Shown here: positions 26,178-33,763 of the stretch, piece after piece
How the letters are laid out: each line of letters opens with the position of its first letter
Numbering within the stretch: position 1 is the first letter of the stretch
DNA from: Coprococcus sp.
GTDB taxonomy: Bacteria; Bacillota; Clostridia; Lachnospirales; Lachnospiraceae
Assembly (NCBI GenBank): GCA_022793995.1
Contig: JAAWDY010000011.1
Location: forward strand, 237,596-301,595
Length of the DNA: 64,000 bases
Direction: 5' to 3'
The notes under the pieces: generated by a model
The model's input: the letters and a program-made list of their open reading frames with translations, nothing else
Databases searched by the model: none
What the model was told of the DNA's origin: nothing
Translations under genes and position numbers: made by a program

Positions 26178-27804
26178 AAGAGTACGGACCTTACTTCGGG
26201 TCTCGTCAAAACAGCAGCTCCATGACGATGATATCCCGATTCAAAGAGCCGAAGCCGCAAGATATATCGCCTCAAGGCCGGATTGGACGTTCGATATGGA
26301 ATATATTGAAAAAGCCGTGTCTGCCTATAAAAACAGTGTCGAGGACAGGATCATACTACAGCAGATTCTCTCGGACGCCCAAAAGAACGAGTTCGATATC
26401 CTGCTCACCTACATGTCCGACCGGATCGGCCGCAAGGAAGAATACAGCGTCTATGTGGCCGCTTTGAACAAATTAGGGATCGAAGTGTGGACGATCAAAG
26501 ACGGGCAGCTAAAGACGGAAGAACATATCGATAAATTATTAAATTTTATCCGCTTCTGGCAAAATGAAGGTGAGAGCAAAAAGACCAGCATGCGTGTGCG
26601 TGATGCACAAAAGGAGTTAGTCCGGGCCGGAAGATTCGTGGGCGGCAGCGCGCCCTTTGGGTACAGACTCGTCCTCTCCGGCGAGTTCAGCAGCCATGGC
26701 AGGGCTTTGCATAAACTAGAGGTCGTCCCGAAAGACGCTGATGTGGTGAAAAGAATCTATTCTCTTGCAATCCATCAGGGCATGGGTGCTGGGAAAATAG
26801 CAAAACAACTGGACAAAGAGGGGTTCCCAGCCATCACGACCGATACCTGGAGAAGCGGAACCATATCCGGCATATTGAAAAATCCGGTCTATATGGGATA
26901 TCCTGCCATCGGACGTCGTGTAAAGCAGGGCCGCTTTACACGGCAGGACCGGGAAAAATGGGTCTATTCTAGAGAACAGCAAAAAGAACTTGTCGTCATC
27001 TCCCCAGAAGAATGGTTGACCGCGCAGAAAATTCGGGAAGCAAGAAAGCTGCGCCTCGAGACCTCGAAAAATCATACGCAGCAATTGCAAGTCCTACAGA
27101 AGGATCCATTTCCATTTTCCACCTCCGGAAAACTCCCTCTCATCGGCATCGCTTACTGTGGATACTGCAAAAAAAAATTAAAAAATGCCAGCTATTACAA
27201 TCGATGGTACAGTAAAAAGGAAGGAAAGGAAAAAGTCTCGTTTGCCGGACGATACCAATGTCCAGACAGATGTCCGGACCGTTCTTCCTATTCTCAGAAG
27301 TATTTAGAGGGGATTGTATTTGAAGTTCTGGACGGATATCTGGAGCAGTTAAAGACCATAGATATTTATGATAAAATAAACATGATTCAATGCGAACGGG
27401 AAAAAATAATCAAAACCGAACTTAAGGATCTGGAAAAGGAACAAGAAATACTCCGAAAAGACATCCATACTTTGACAGAGCATATTCCTCTGGCGCTGCG
27501 CGGCGCTTCTGCTTTCAGCGCTGAAAAGCTTTCTGAACTCATAGCAGATAAAGAAAAGAAACAAGAGGAACTAACAATACGTATCAATAAAAAGCAAGAG
27601 AAGCTTGCTTTGACAAACGCGAGGAAGCAAAAAGTACTGGAGTCCTTTCACATGGTTTTGGATTGGAAAAAAGAATTTCATGCAGCCGCTCCGTCGACAC
27701 AGCAAATGCTTCTGGCTTTATTGATCGAAAGAATTGATGTAAAGAAAGACAGCGTCAGGATCCGGTTTCGCATCCGCCCTAAGTCTCCTTTTATCCCATG
27801 GTAA
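26170..27804 (+). CDS. Large serine recombinase of the intervening element
   Basis: A 544-aa protein from a GTG at 26170 with GGAAGGGGG upstream. The catalytic domain opens NKRVRTLLRVSSKQQ, with the nucleophile at about Ser12. It continues with the resolvase segments SAYKNSVEDRIILQQIL and DILLTYMSDRIGR. A recombinase domain follows (GRFVGGSAPFGYRL, then GMGAGKIAKQLDKEGFPAITTDTW..GTISGILKNPVYMG). Next come a zinc-ribbon (CGYCKKKL and CPDRCPDR) and a long coiled coil (about 420-500) typical of enzymes that integrate and excise directionally. The stop is 14 bp from the GT crossover site. It should cut both attachment sites to excise the element and rejoin the host gene. The first 29 residues of the ORF-track protein lack support. 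Confidence 0.93.
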   Translation: MNKRVRTLLRVSSKQQLHDDDIPIQRAEAARYIASRPDWTFDMEYIEKAVSAYKNSVEDRIILQQILSDAQKNEFDILLTYMSDRIGRKEEYSVYVAALNKLGIEVWTIKDGQLKTEEHIDKLLNFIRFWQNEGESKKTSMRVRDAQKELVRAGRFVGGSAPFGYRLVLSGEFSSHGRALHKLEVVPKDADVVKRIYSLAIHQGMGAGKIAKQLDKEGFPAITTDTWRSGTISGILKNPVYMGYPAIGRRVKQGRFTRQDREKWVYSREQQKELVVISPEEWLTAQKIREARKLRLETSKNHTQQLQVLQKDPFPFSTSGKLPLIGIAYCGYCKKKLKNASYYNRWYSKKEGKEKVSFAGRYQCPDRCPDRSSYSQKYLEGIVFEVLDGYLEQLKTIDIYDKINMIQCEREKIIKTELKDLEKEQEILRKDIHTLTEHIPLALRGASAFSAEKLSELIADKEKKQEELTIRINKKQEKLALTNARKQKVLESFHMVLDWKKEFHAAAPSTQQMLLALLIERIDVKKDSVRIRFRIRPKSPFIPW

Positions 27805-27840
27805 CCGGTGACAGCCCTGTATCGAAACCAAGGATACGAC
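27800..27840. other. Right attachment site (attR) of the intervening element
   Basis: GT at 27819-27820 joins the element end (GACAGCCCT) to the gene (ATCGAAACC). The element-side arm GGTAACCGG (27800-27808) lies 10 bp from the GT. It is the near-perfect complement of CCGGATACC at the left end. Confidence 0.8.
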
Positions 27841-28404
27841 TTTACCATTACCTCTTCCACCGCCTTTGATCACAAATGGATACCGGAACGTAATTATTAT
27901 GACAGTATCTCCGCGATCGTGGACGAATTATTTTCCAATTATCTTTCCCGTCCGAACGTTCGTCAGCCCATTCTGACACAATACTGCGACGGCCGTCAGG
28001 TTCAGTGTCCGAACTGGATGGTTCAATGGGGTTCTAAATCTTTGGGAGATCAAGGGTACAGCGCTATCGAAATTCTGCGCTACTACTACGGAGAAGACAT
28101 ATATATCAATATCGCCGAGGAAGTCTCCGGCATTCCCTCATCTTGGCCCGGATACAATTTAAGCCAGGGTTCCAGAGGAGAGAAAGTACGTCAGCTTCAG
28201 GAACAGCTCAACACAATAGCGGGCGCTTATCCGGCTCTTCCTCGAATCGCCGTGGACGGCATTTACGGACCCGCGACTGCAAACGCTGTTTCCACCTTCC
28301 AATCCATCTTCGGCCTTCCTAGGAATGGAATTGTAGATTATCCTACCTGGTATAAAATATCGGAAATCTATGTCGGAGTTTCCAGGATCGCGGAACTGAC
28401 CTAA
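27820..28404 (+). CDS. SpoIID-like peptidoglycan-binding protein, C-terminal half (no start of its own)
   Basis: These 194 codons continue the protein begun at 20701, starting YRNQGYDFTITSS. The region up to about residue 95 completes the SpoIID-like domain (ILTQYCDGRQVQCPNWMVQWGSKSLGDQGYSAIEILRYYYG). A linker leads to a PG_binding_1 domain of about 65 residues (LSQGSRGEKVRQLQEQLN ... AVDGIYGPATANAVSTFQSIFGL) near the C-terminus. The ORF-track GTG start at 27808 lies within the element and has no ribosome-binding site, so I do not think this half is made alone. The intact protein would be a cell-wall enzyme or wall-binding factor, probably acting in spore development. Confidence 0.88.
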   Translation, partial: YRNQGYDFTITSSTAFDHKWIPERNYYDSISAIVDELFSNYLSRPNVRQPILTQYCDGRQVQCPNWMVQWGSKSLGDQGYSAIEILRYYYGEDIYINIAEEVSGIPSSWPGYNLSQGSRGEKVRQLQEQLNTIAGAYPALPRIAVDGIYGPATANAVSTFQSIFGLPRNGIVDYPTWYKISEIYVGVSRIAELT

Positions 28405-28417
28405 ACAAAAATGCCAT

Positions 28418-28633
28418 CTGTGCGGTTGGAACCGCAATTCACGGCCGCACACCACACAAAATTCGCAAAACCTGGCAGCAAGCTGTCAGCCGCGGTAAAA
28501 AACCGCTTCTGTTTTGCTCATTTGGAGGTGGGCTGCCTGATTTAGGCAGGTTCAGTAAAGAAATATCCGCTTATATGCAAGCATAACGCATCTATTTCTT
28601 TACTGAACCTTGCCGTAAATCGCAACCGCACAG
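28418..28633. repeat. Nested palindromic unit of 216 bp (MITE-like or structured RNA)
   Basis: Outer arms CTGTGCGGTTG (28418-28428) and CAACCGCACAG (28623-28633) are perfect complements. Inside are GCAAAAC/GTTTTGC (28465-28517) enclosing two small hairpins, a GCCT/AGGC hairpin, and a perfect 16-bp pair GTTCAGTAAAGAAATA (28550-28565) with its complement at 28593-28608. Copies of AAAAATGC lie just outside both ends (28407-28414 and 28639-28646) and may be a target duplication. It fills most of the 350 bp between the interrupted gene and the SASP gene. The rest of that gap holds the SASP promoter. Confidence 0.8.
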
Positions 28634-28684
28634 TTGGAAAAAATGCTAAAATTAGCAAGAATTTCTAGTGTAAAGAGTCTTTTT

Positions 28685-28717
28685 CTCCATATACTACTCT
28701 CGTAACATCAAACACAG
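28685..28717 (+). promoter_or_regulatory. Candidate sigma-G-type promoter of the SASP gene
   Basis: A TATACTA box resembles the forespore -10 CATNNTA (6 of 7), with GTGTA 17 bp upstream as a partial -35. Approximate location, read by eye. Forespore control is expected from knowledge of SASP genes. Confidence 0.35.
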
Positions 28718-28756
28718 TTTGTTGTTACAAAAAGTTACAAAAAGGAGGAAACGAAA

Positions 28757-28963
28757 ATGGCAAGTCGTTCATCAAACAGAACAGCCGTACCAGAAGCGAA
28801 AGGTGCATTAGACAAATTCAAATACGAGGTAGCAAGCGAGCTTGGCGTGCCGCTTTCTGACGGCTATAACGGAGACCTGACTTCCAGACAGAACGGTTCT
28901 GTAGGCGGATATATGGTTAAGAAAATGATCGAGCAGCAGGAAAAGCAGATGGCTGGAAAATAA
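28757..28963 (+). CDS. Alpha/beta-type small acid-soluble spore protein
   Basis: A 68-aa protein of the canonical SASP form. It contains the GPR protease cleavage region KFKYEVASELGVPL and the conserved C-terminal helix SVGGYMVKKMIEQQE. These proteins coat DNA in the dormant spore, shift it towards A-form and protect it from UV and heat, and are then degraded at germination to feed amino acids. A very strong AAAAAGGAGG precedes the ATG, as expected for a protein made in bulk. A terminator follows. It lies just downstream of the interrupted SpoIID-like gene but is separated from it by a structured 216-bp unit. Confidence 0.97.
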   Translation: MASRSSNRTAVPEAKGALDKFKYEVASELGVPLSDGYNGDLTSRQNGSVGGYMVKKMIEQQEKQMAGK

Positions 28964-28999
28964 CCGATCATCTGAACTGAAAACGTGAAGATAAGAAAA

Positions 29000-29034
29000 A
29001 GCACCGGTGCATTTCATGCCTGGTGCTTCTTTCT
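29000..29034 (+). terminator. Intrinsic terminator after the SASP gene
   Basis: AGCACC...GGTGCT with an inner GCAT/ATGC stem, followed by TCTTTCTT. Confidence 0.78.
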
Positions 29035-29069
29035 TGCTTACATTTTCTTGCGATTTTTTAAAAAAACTG

Positions 29070-29097
29070 TTGCAATTTCCCAGATATTTGTTATAAT
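29070..29097 (+). promoter_or_regulatory. Promoter of tRNA-Thr
   Basis: TTGCAA, 16 nt, TATAAT, ending 30 bp before the tRNA. Confidence 0.75.
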
Positions 29098-29127
29098 AAT
29101 ACTCGTGGCTGTCACAGACAGCCGATT

Positions 29128-29200
29128 GCCGGAATAGCTCAGTCGGTAGAGCACTTCACTCGTAATGAAGGGGTCGTCAGTTCAAGTCTGATTTCCGGCT
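29128..29200 (+). tRNA. tRNA-Thr (anticodon CGT)
   Basis: A 73-nt cloverleaf. The acceptor stem GCCGGAA pairs with TTCCGGC, the D arm is GCTC...GAGC, the anticodon arm CTTCA-CTCGTAA-TGAAG places CGT at positions 34-36 (reads ACG), and a T arm with GTTCAAGTC follows. The discriminator base is T and CCA is not encoded. A TTTTGTTTT tract follows as a likely terminator, only 6 bp from the convergent recG stop. Confidence 0.96.
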
Positions 29201-29206
29201 TTTGTT

Positions 29207-31267
29207 TTATAATGTCGCCTCAAGTCCACTCGAGGCGGCATATTCTTTTATATGATCCCGGAGTTTTTCGTGTTTATCCATGGAAAGCTGCGGGTCTTCT
29301 TTTAGGATCTTTTCCGCCGCGCTGCCTGCTATTTTCAGGATGTCCGCATCCTGGAACACATCGCCGATCTTAAAATCCATCAATCCGCTTTGCCGGATAC
29401 CAAACAAATCGCCCGGACCTCTGAGCTTTAAATCTTCGCTTGCAATATAGAAACCGTCGTTGGATTTATTTAATATCTCAAGGCGCTTTTTCGTCTCCTT
29501 TGTCCGGGAACCGCTCATAAAGATACAGTAGGATTGGTGTGTTCCTCTTCCTACCCGCCCACGGAGCTGGTGTAGCTGTGCCAGGCCGAACCGTTCTGCA
29601 TTTTCCACCATCATGACCGTGGCGTTCGGGACATTGATGCCTACCTCAATGACAGTGGTAGAGACCAGAATATGGGTCTGCCCGCGGGAGAACTGCTCCA
29701 TGATCTCATCTTTTTGCGCTTGCTTCATTCTTCCGTGCAGCACCGCCACACAGATATCCTTCCCCATCTCTTCCTGGAGGTTTCGGGCATAGTCTATCAC
29801 ATTTTCCGCCTCCACAGCCTCGCTTTCCTCCACCATAGGACAGATGACATAGCACTGTCTGCCTTCACGAACCTGTTTTTCCATAAAACGGTACGCCGTT
29901 TGGCGATATCCGGTATCCACCACACAGTTTTTAATAGGAAGGCGGTTTGCCGGAAGTTCGTTGATGACAGAAATATCCAGGTCGCCATACAGGATAATGG
30001 CCAGTGTCCGGGGAATTGGCGTGGCGCTCATCACCAGGATATGGGGCGTCCTGCCCTTGCCTGCGAGTGCCTCTCTCTGGCGCACTCCAAATCGATGTTG
30101 CTCGTCTGTCACGACCAGCGCCAGATTTTGATACACTGCCTTTTCCTGGATGAGTGCATGCGTCCCAAGAATGATCGAAACTTCACCGGACGCAATCCTT
30201 TCATAGGCAAGACGCTTCTCCTTAGCCGTCATAGAACCAGTCAAAAGTTCCGCCTTAAGCGGTATCCCATACGTAGCAAACAGCTCTGTGACTGAATCAT
30301 AATGCTGTTTTGCCAATACCTCTGTCGGCGCCATCATCGCGCCCTGATATCCGTTAAGCCCAGCAAGCATCAAGGCCAGGACCGCGATGATCGTTTTCCC
30401 GGATCCGACATCGCCCTGTATCAGGCGCGACATCACATAATCACCGCACATCTCCTCCCCGATCTCCCGCCACACCTTTTTCTGTGCGTTCGTTAGCTCA
30501 TACGGAAGTAAGCCAAGGAATTCGTCGATCTTTTGCCTTGGCTTCATAGAAAAATGATTTTCTGTTCGTTCGTTCTTTTCTCTCGACTGGCGCAGCGCAA
30601 GGATAAACGTCAAAAATTCTTCAAAAACAAGGCGCTCCCTGGCATGGAAAAATTCCTCTTTATCCAGCGGAAAATGAATCCCATGGAGCGCATAATTATA
30701 TTCGGCAAGATGATACTCCCTCCGGATATCCGATGGAAGGAAATCCTTTTCCAAGTCCAAACATTCCAACGACTGACGCATCGCCTTCACTACCATATTG
30801 TTCGTAAGGCCCGCCGTCAGCGGATACACCGGCTGCAGTGTATCCAGCTTCTGTTCATAATTCTCTGGCGGACTGTATATTTCGGGGTGTTCCATGACAA
30901 ACTGCCCCTTTTTAGCCACCGCCTTGCCCCGCAGGATGACGGCTTTGCCTGCCGCCAGGCTGTTCCTGAGAAAAGGCATTCGATACCAGACAACTTTCAA
31001 GGTCCCCGTTATATCCTTAAGATATGCCGTCGTCACCTGCATCCCCCGGTTTCCGCCAACCTGCACACGCCCATAGATCACCCCGGAAACAGCAGCCGTC
31101 TTTCCTTCCTCTAACTCTCCAATACTGACAGGAGCTTCATAGACGTCATATCCCCTGGGATAGAAGCGCAACAGATCGCCGACCGTAGAAATCCCCATTT
31201 TCTGGAACAAAACTTCCGTCTTCTCACCGATTCCTTTTAATTCTCTGATTTTAGACTGTTCGTTCAT
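29207..31267 (-). CDS. recG: ATP-dependent DNA helicase RecG
   Basis: A 686-aa superfamily 2 helicase that reverses stalled replication forks and branch-migrates Holliday junctions. The N-terminal wedge/OB domain covers about residues 1-240. The motor shows Walker A GDVGSGKT, motif II DEQHRFG, the ATPIPRTLAIILYGDLD segment, and motif VI QLRGRVGRG. The TRG-type C-terminal helices follow (GDLFGIRQSGLMDFKIGD). It is the last gene of a unit with the FakA-like and Asp23 genes (12- and 17-bp gaps), the conserved Firmicute arrangement yloU-yloV-recG. Its stop is 6 bp from the 3' end of the convergent tRNA-Thr. Confidence 0.97.
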   Translation of the reverse strand: MNEQSKIRELKGIGEKTEVLFQKMGISTVGDLLRFYPRGYDVYEAPVSIGELEEGKTAAVSGVIYGRVQVGGNRGMQVTTAYLKDITGTLKVVWYRMPFLRNSLAAGKAVILRGKAVAKKGQFVMEHPEIYSPPENYEQKLDTLQPVYPLTAGLTNNMVVKAMRQSLECLDLEKDFLPSDIRREYHLAEYNYALHGIHFPLDKEEFFHARERLVFEEFLTFILALRQSREKNERTENHFSMKPRQKIDEFLGLLPYELTNAQKKVWREIGEEMCGDYVMSRLIQGDVGSGKTIIAVLALMLAGLNGYQGAMMAPTEVLAKQHYDSVTELFATYGIPLKAELLTGSMTAKEKRLAYERIASGEVSIILGTHALIQEKAVYQNLALVVTDEQHRFGVRQREALAGKGRTPHILVMSATPIPRTLAIILYGDLDISVINELPANRLPIKNCVVDTGYRQTAYRFMEKQVREGRQCYVICPMVEESEAVEAENVIDYARNLQEEMGKDICVAVLHGRMKQAQKDEIMEQFSRGQTHILVSTTVIEVGINVPNATVMMVENAERFGLAQLHQLRGRVGRGTHQSYCIFMSGSRTKETKKRLEILNKSNDGFYIASEDLKLRGPGDLFGIRQSGLMDFKIGDVFQDADILKIAGSAAEKILKEDPQLSMDKHEKLRDHIKEYAASSGLEATL

Positions 31268-31279
31268 ACTCGTCCGGGG

Positions 31280-32959
31280 TTACTCCACAGCCAGAATATA
31301 ATAGTAAATCGGCTGTCCTCCATAATGCGCGTCAATATCCATATCCGGATAAAATTCTTCCATCTCAGCGACAAATTTCTGCGCTTCTTCCTCCGGGACC
31401 TCTTCACCGTAATAGACGCTGATCAGTTCAGAATCTGCGTCCACGAGTTTTGAAAGCATATCCTTTGCCGTCCCACTGACTGAAGTCCCCACAGAAAGGA
31501 TCCCGTAGTCGCCGATCCCCATAATATCGCCCTCATGGATCTCCTTACCGTCAATATGTGTATCTCTGACTGCGTACGTCACTTGTCCTGTCTTGACATT
31601 CTGGATCTCCTGGAGCATAATTCCCTCGTTCGTCGCCACATCCTCTTCTAGATTATAATTGATAACAGCTGTCACACCCTGCGGCACCGTCTTCGTCGGA
31701 ATCACCACGATCTCCTTATCCGCCGTTAAGTCCCTCGCCTGATTTGCGGCCAGAACGATATTTTTATTATTCGGGAGGATAAAGATCGTCTCCGCGTTGA
31801 CCTGCTCAATCGCATTCAGCATATCTTCCGTGCTCGGGTTCATCGTCTGCCCGCCTTCGATAATATAGTCAACTCCCAGCTCACGGAAAATATCATTCAG
31901 CCCCTCGCCGATCGATACCGCGATAAACCCGACCGGCTTCCTGGGTTCTTCTTTTGCCTTCTTTTCTTCCCTTGCTTCCTCCGCCTGGGCTTTCGCAAGC
32001 CTCTCGGCATCCTTAATCAGCTTTTCCTGATGCTCTTCCCGCATATTGTCAATCTTCATGCGTGAAAGCTGCCCAAAGGTCAGCGCCTTCTGGATCGCGA
32101 GACCCGGGTCGTTGGTATGGACATGCACTTTCACCACGTCATCGTCGGCAACGCACACGATGGAATCGCCGATCGAAGAAAGATATTCCTTAAATTCCCC
32201 CTCATCCGTCTCTGTAAATTCTTTTTCCGTCAATATAATAAATTCTGTGCAGTATCCAAACTTGATCTCCTCCGAGGAATCCGCACTGACCCTGATCTCT
32301 GCAGAAGGAGTTCCTGATGGAATCCCGGTATAATCCACCTCTTTCCCGAGAAACGCGTCATAAGCGCCCCGCAGTACTTCCAAAAGTCCCTGGCCCCCGG
32401 AGTCCACAACACCGGCGTCTTTCAGCACCGGAAGCATATCCGGCGTTTTCGCCAGAACCTCTTCCGCCTCCGCAATGATCTTAGGCAGGAATACTTCCAG
32501 GTCATCCGTCTCCTGGACGAGCTCCTGCGCCTTATCCGCTATTCCCCTCGCCACGGTCAAGATCGTCCCCTCTTTGGGCTTCATGACTGCTTTATATGCC
32601 GTCTCTTTGGCACGGACGGCCGCTCTTGCAAGTGCCGGGACGTCGATCACGCTTTCCTCCCTTATGGACTTCGTAAATCCACGGAGGAGCTGAGAAAGGA
32701 TCACGCCGGAATTTCCCCGCGCGCCGCGCAAGGAACCTGAAGAAATTGCTTTTGCCAGGGACGTCATATCCAGTTTCTCCAGGGCTGTGACTTCTTTCAC
32801 TGCCGCCATGATCGTCAGGGACATATTCGTACCCGTATCTCCGTCCGGTACAGGAAAGACATTCAGTTCATTGATCATCTCTTTTTTTGCTTCAATATTT
32901 TGCGCGCCCGCCAAAAACATGCTGGCAAGCATCTCCACATCGATCGTATTCGTTGCCAC
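31280..32959 (-). CDS. DAK2/FakA-like kinase domain protein (YloV family)
   Basis: A 559-aa protein. The N-terminal DhaL/DAK2 nucleotide-binding domain shows FPVPDGDTGTNMSLT (metal-binding aspartates) and GARGNSGVILSQLLRG. The middle and C-terminal parts match the FakA/YloV layout. In characterised relatives FakA phosphorylates fatty acids held by FakB (DegV) proteins for incorporation into phospholipids. The start is GTG with AAGGAGG upstream. It lies between asp23 and recG in one transcription unit. Fatty acid kinase activity is likely, but no fakB is in the window. Confidence 0.88.
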   Translation of the reverse strand: MATNTIDVEMLASMFLAGAQNIEAKKEMINELNVFPVPDGDTGTNMSLTIMAAVKEVTALEKLDMTSLAKAISSGSLRGARGNSGVILSQLLRGFTKSIREESVIDVPALARAAVRAKETAYKAVMKPKEGTILTVARGIADKAQELVQETDDLEVFLPKIIAEAEEVLAKTPDMLPVLKDAGVVDSGGQGLLEVLRGAYDAFLGKEVDYTGIPSGTPSAEIRVSADSSEEIKFGYCTEFIILTEKEFTETDEGEFKEYLSSIGDSIVCVADDDVVKVHVHTNDPGLAIQKALTFGQLSRMKIDNMREEHQEKLIKDAERLAKAQAEEAREEKKAKEEPRKPVGFIAVSIGEGLNDIFRELGVDYIIEGGQTMNPSTEDMLNAIEQVNAETIFILPNNKNIVLAANQARDLTADKEIVVIPTKTVPQGVTAVINYNLEEDVATNEGIMLQEIQNVKTGQVTYAVRDTHIDGKEIHEGDIMGIGDYGILSVGTSVSGTAKDMLSKLVDADSELISVYYGEEVPEEEAQKFVAEMEEFYPDMDIDAHYGGQPIYYYILAVE

Positions 32960-32976
32960 AAGAATTTCCTCCTTAA

Positions 32977-33336
32977 TTAATCGATTACCCTCACGCCTTC
33001 GACATAGATATTGATCTTATCGACAGACATTCCGAAAAATTCTTCAACCTTATATTTCACATTACTGATCAGATTATCCGCAACGGCGCAAATACTTACC
33101 CCGTATGCCACGATCACGTGAAAATCCAGGGAAATCCTGTTATCTTCACTGATAGAGACCTGGATTCCCTTTGTCAGGCTCTCTTTCCTAAGGAGCTTCA
33201 CCAGTCCGTCCTTCACACTTACCACAGCCATCCCGACGATCCCGAAACACTCGACCGCCACAGAACCCGCGCACTTCGCGATCACATCCTGGTCTACTGT
33301 GATAATGCCAAGATCCGTGCTTATACTTCCCTTCAT
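32977..33336 (-). CDS. Asp23/Gls24 family protein (YloU-like)
   Basis: A 119-aa protein of the Asp23/Gls24 envelope-stress family, starting MKGSISTDLGIITVDQDVIAKCAGSVAVECFGIVGM. The C-terminal SNVKYKVEEFFGMSVDKINIYVEGVRV segment is characteristic. The biochemical role is poorly known. Gene order yloU-yloV is highly conserved, suggesting a functional link with the FakA-like kinase. GGAGG precedes the ATG. It is the first gene of the unit behind a good promoter. Confidence 0.92.
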   Translation of the reverse strand: MKGSISTDLGIITVDQDVIAKCAGSVAVECFGIVGMAVVSVKDGLVKLLRKESLTKGIQVSISEDNRISLDFHVIVAYGVSICAVADNLISNVKYKVEEFFGMSVDKINIYVEGVRVID

Positions 33337-33391
33337 ATCCCTACCTCCATTCTATCATTCAAAAAAGCAAAAACCTCACTAATTGTCCCCT

Positions 33392-33420
33392 ATTATACTC
33401 TATTTCCCTGTATTTTACAA
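33392..33420 (-). promoter_or_regulatory. Promoter of the asp23-fakA-recG unit
   Basis: The minus strand reads TTGTAA, 17 nt, TATAAT, abutting the rpmB terminator. Confidence 0.78.
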
Positions 33421-33452
33421 CAAAAAAACCGAAGTATGAAACTCCGGTTCTC
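33421..33452 (-). terminator. Intrinsic terminator after rpmB
   Basis: On the minus strand AACCGGAGT pairs with ACTTCGGTT (one mismatch) across TTCAT, followed by seven T residues. Confidence 0.85.
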
Positions 33453-33475
33453 TCATCCTTCATCATGCCTTATCC

Positions 33476-33664
33476 TTAAGCTCTCTCAACACGTCCGGAC
33501 TTCAGGCAGCTTGTACAAACATACATCTTCCTAACTCCACCATTCTCTGTTTTCACCCGGACAGACTTCACATTCGATTTCCACATCTTAGATGATCTTC
33601 TATGAGAGTGGCTCACATTGTTCCCGAAATGAGCACCCTTATTACAAATAGCGCACTTAGCCAT
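33476..33664 (-). CDS. rpmB: Large ribosomal subunit protein bL28
   Basis: A 62-aa protein. It has the zinc-type (C+) pattern, CAIC near the N-terminus and CTSC near the C-terminus, with the family stretch VSHSHRRSSKMWKSNVKSVRV. It is monocistronic, with its own promoter and terminator. GGAGG lies 8 nt upstream of the ATG. The zinc-binding form contrasts with the cysteine-free paralogue some bacteria use under zinc limitation. Confidence 0.97.
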   Translation of the reverse strand: MAKCAICNKGAHFGNNVSHSHRRSSKMWKSNVKSVRVKTENGGVRKMYVCTSCLKSGRVERA

Positions 33665-33719
33665 GACTGCACCTCCTAACGATCTAAAATGTCCAAATAT
33701 ACGGACTCACAACATGATT

Positions 33720-33748
33720 ATCTTACCAGAAATTCCGTAATATTGCAA
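33720..33748 (-). promoter_or_regulatory. Promoter of rpmB
   Basis: The minus strand reads TTGCAA, 17 nt, TAAGAT, about 55 bp from the ATG. Confidence 0.72.
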
Positions 33749-33763
33749 GAGAAAAATATAAAA

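Larger units (their letters stand above)
21376..27820. mobile_element. 6,444-bp skin-like intervening element with a large serine recombinase
   Basis: The element splits one plus-strand gene: its two halves match a single protein, and the frame is restored when the copies of GT at 21375-21376 and 27819-27820 are joined. It contains a large serine recombinase gene ending 14 bp from the right boundary, a small coupled ORF, and three minus-strand cargo genes. Joining the inner ends gives a circle junction with GGTAACCGG and CCGGATACC placed exactly 10 bp on either side of the GT. I see no phage structural, replication or conjugation genes. This organisation matches sporulation-excised elements such as the sigK skin elements. 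Excision itself is predicted, not shown. Confidence 0.88.

Noticed and set aside
21376-27820. Element considered as a prophage or an integrative conjugative element
   Set aside because: No capsid, terminase, replication, relaxase or type IV secretion genes are present; only recombinase, a small ORF and three cargo genes.
27808-27820. GTG at 27808 as a start of an independent 198-aa protein
   Set aside because: It has no ribosome-binding site, lies inside the element, and the protein would begin in the middle of a SpoIID-like domain.
28418-28633. CRISPR array
   Set aside because: The repeats are inverted arms of one structure, not regularly spaced direct repeats, and no cas genes are nearby.
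29128-29200. tRNA-Thr as the integration site of the nearby element
   Set aside because: The element boundaries are inside a protein gene over 1.3 kb away, and no duplicated tRNA end is seen.
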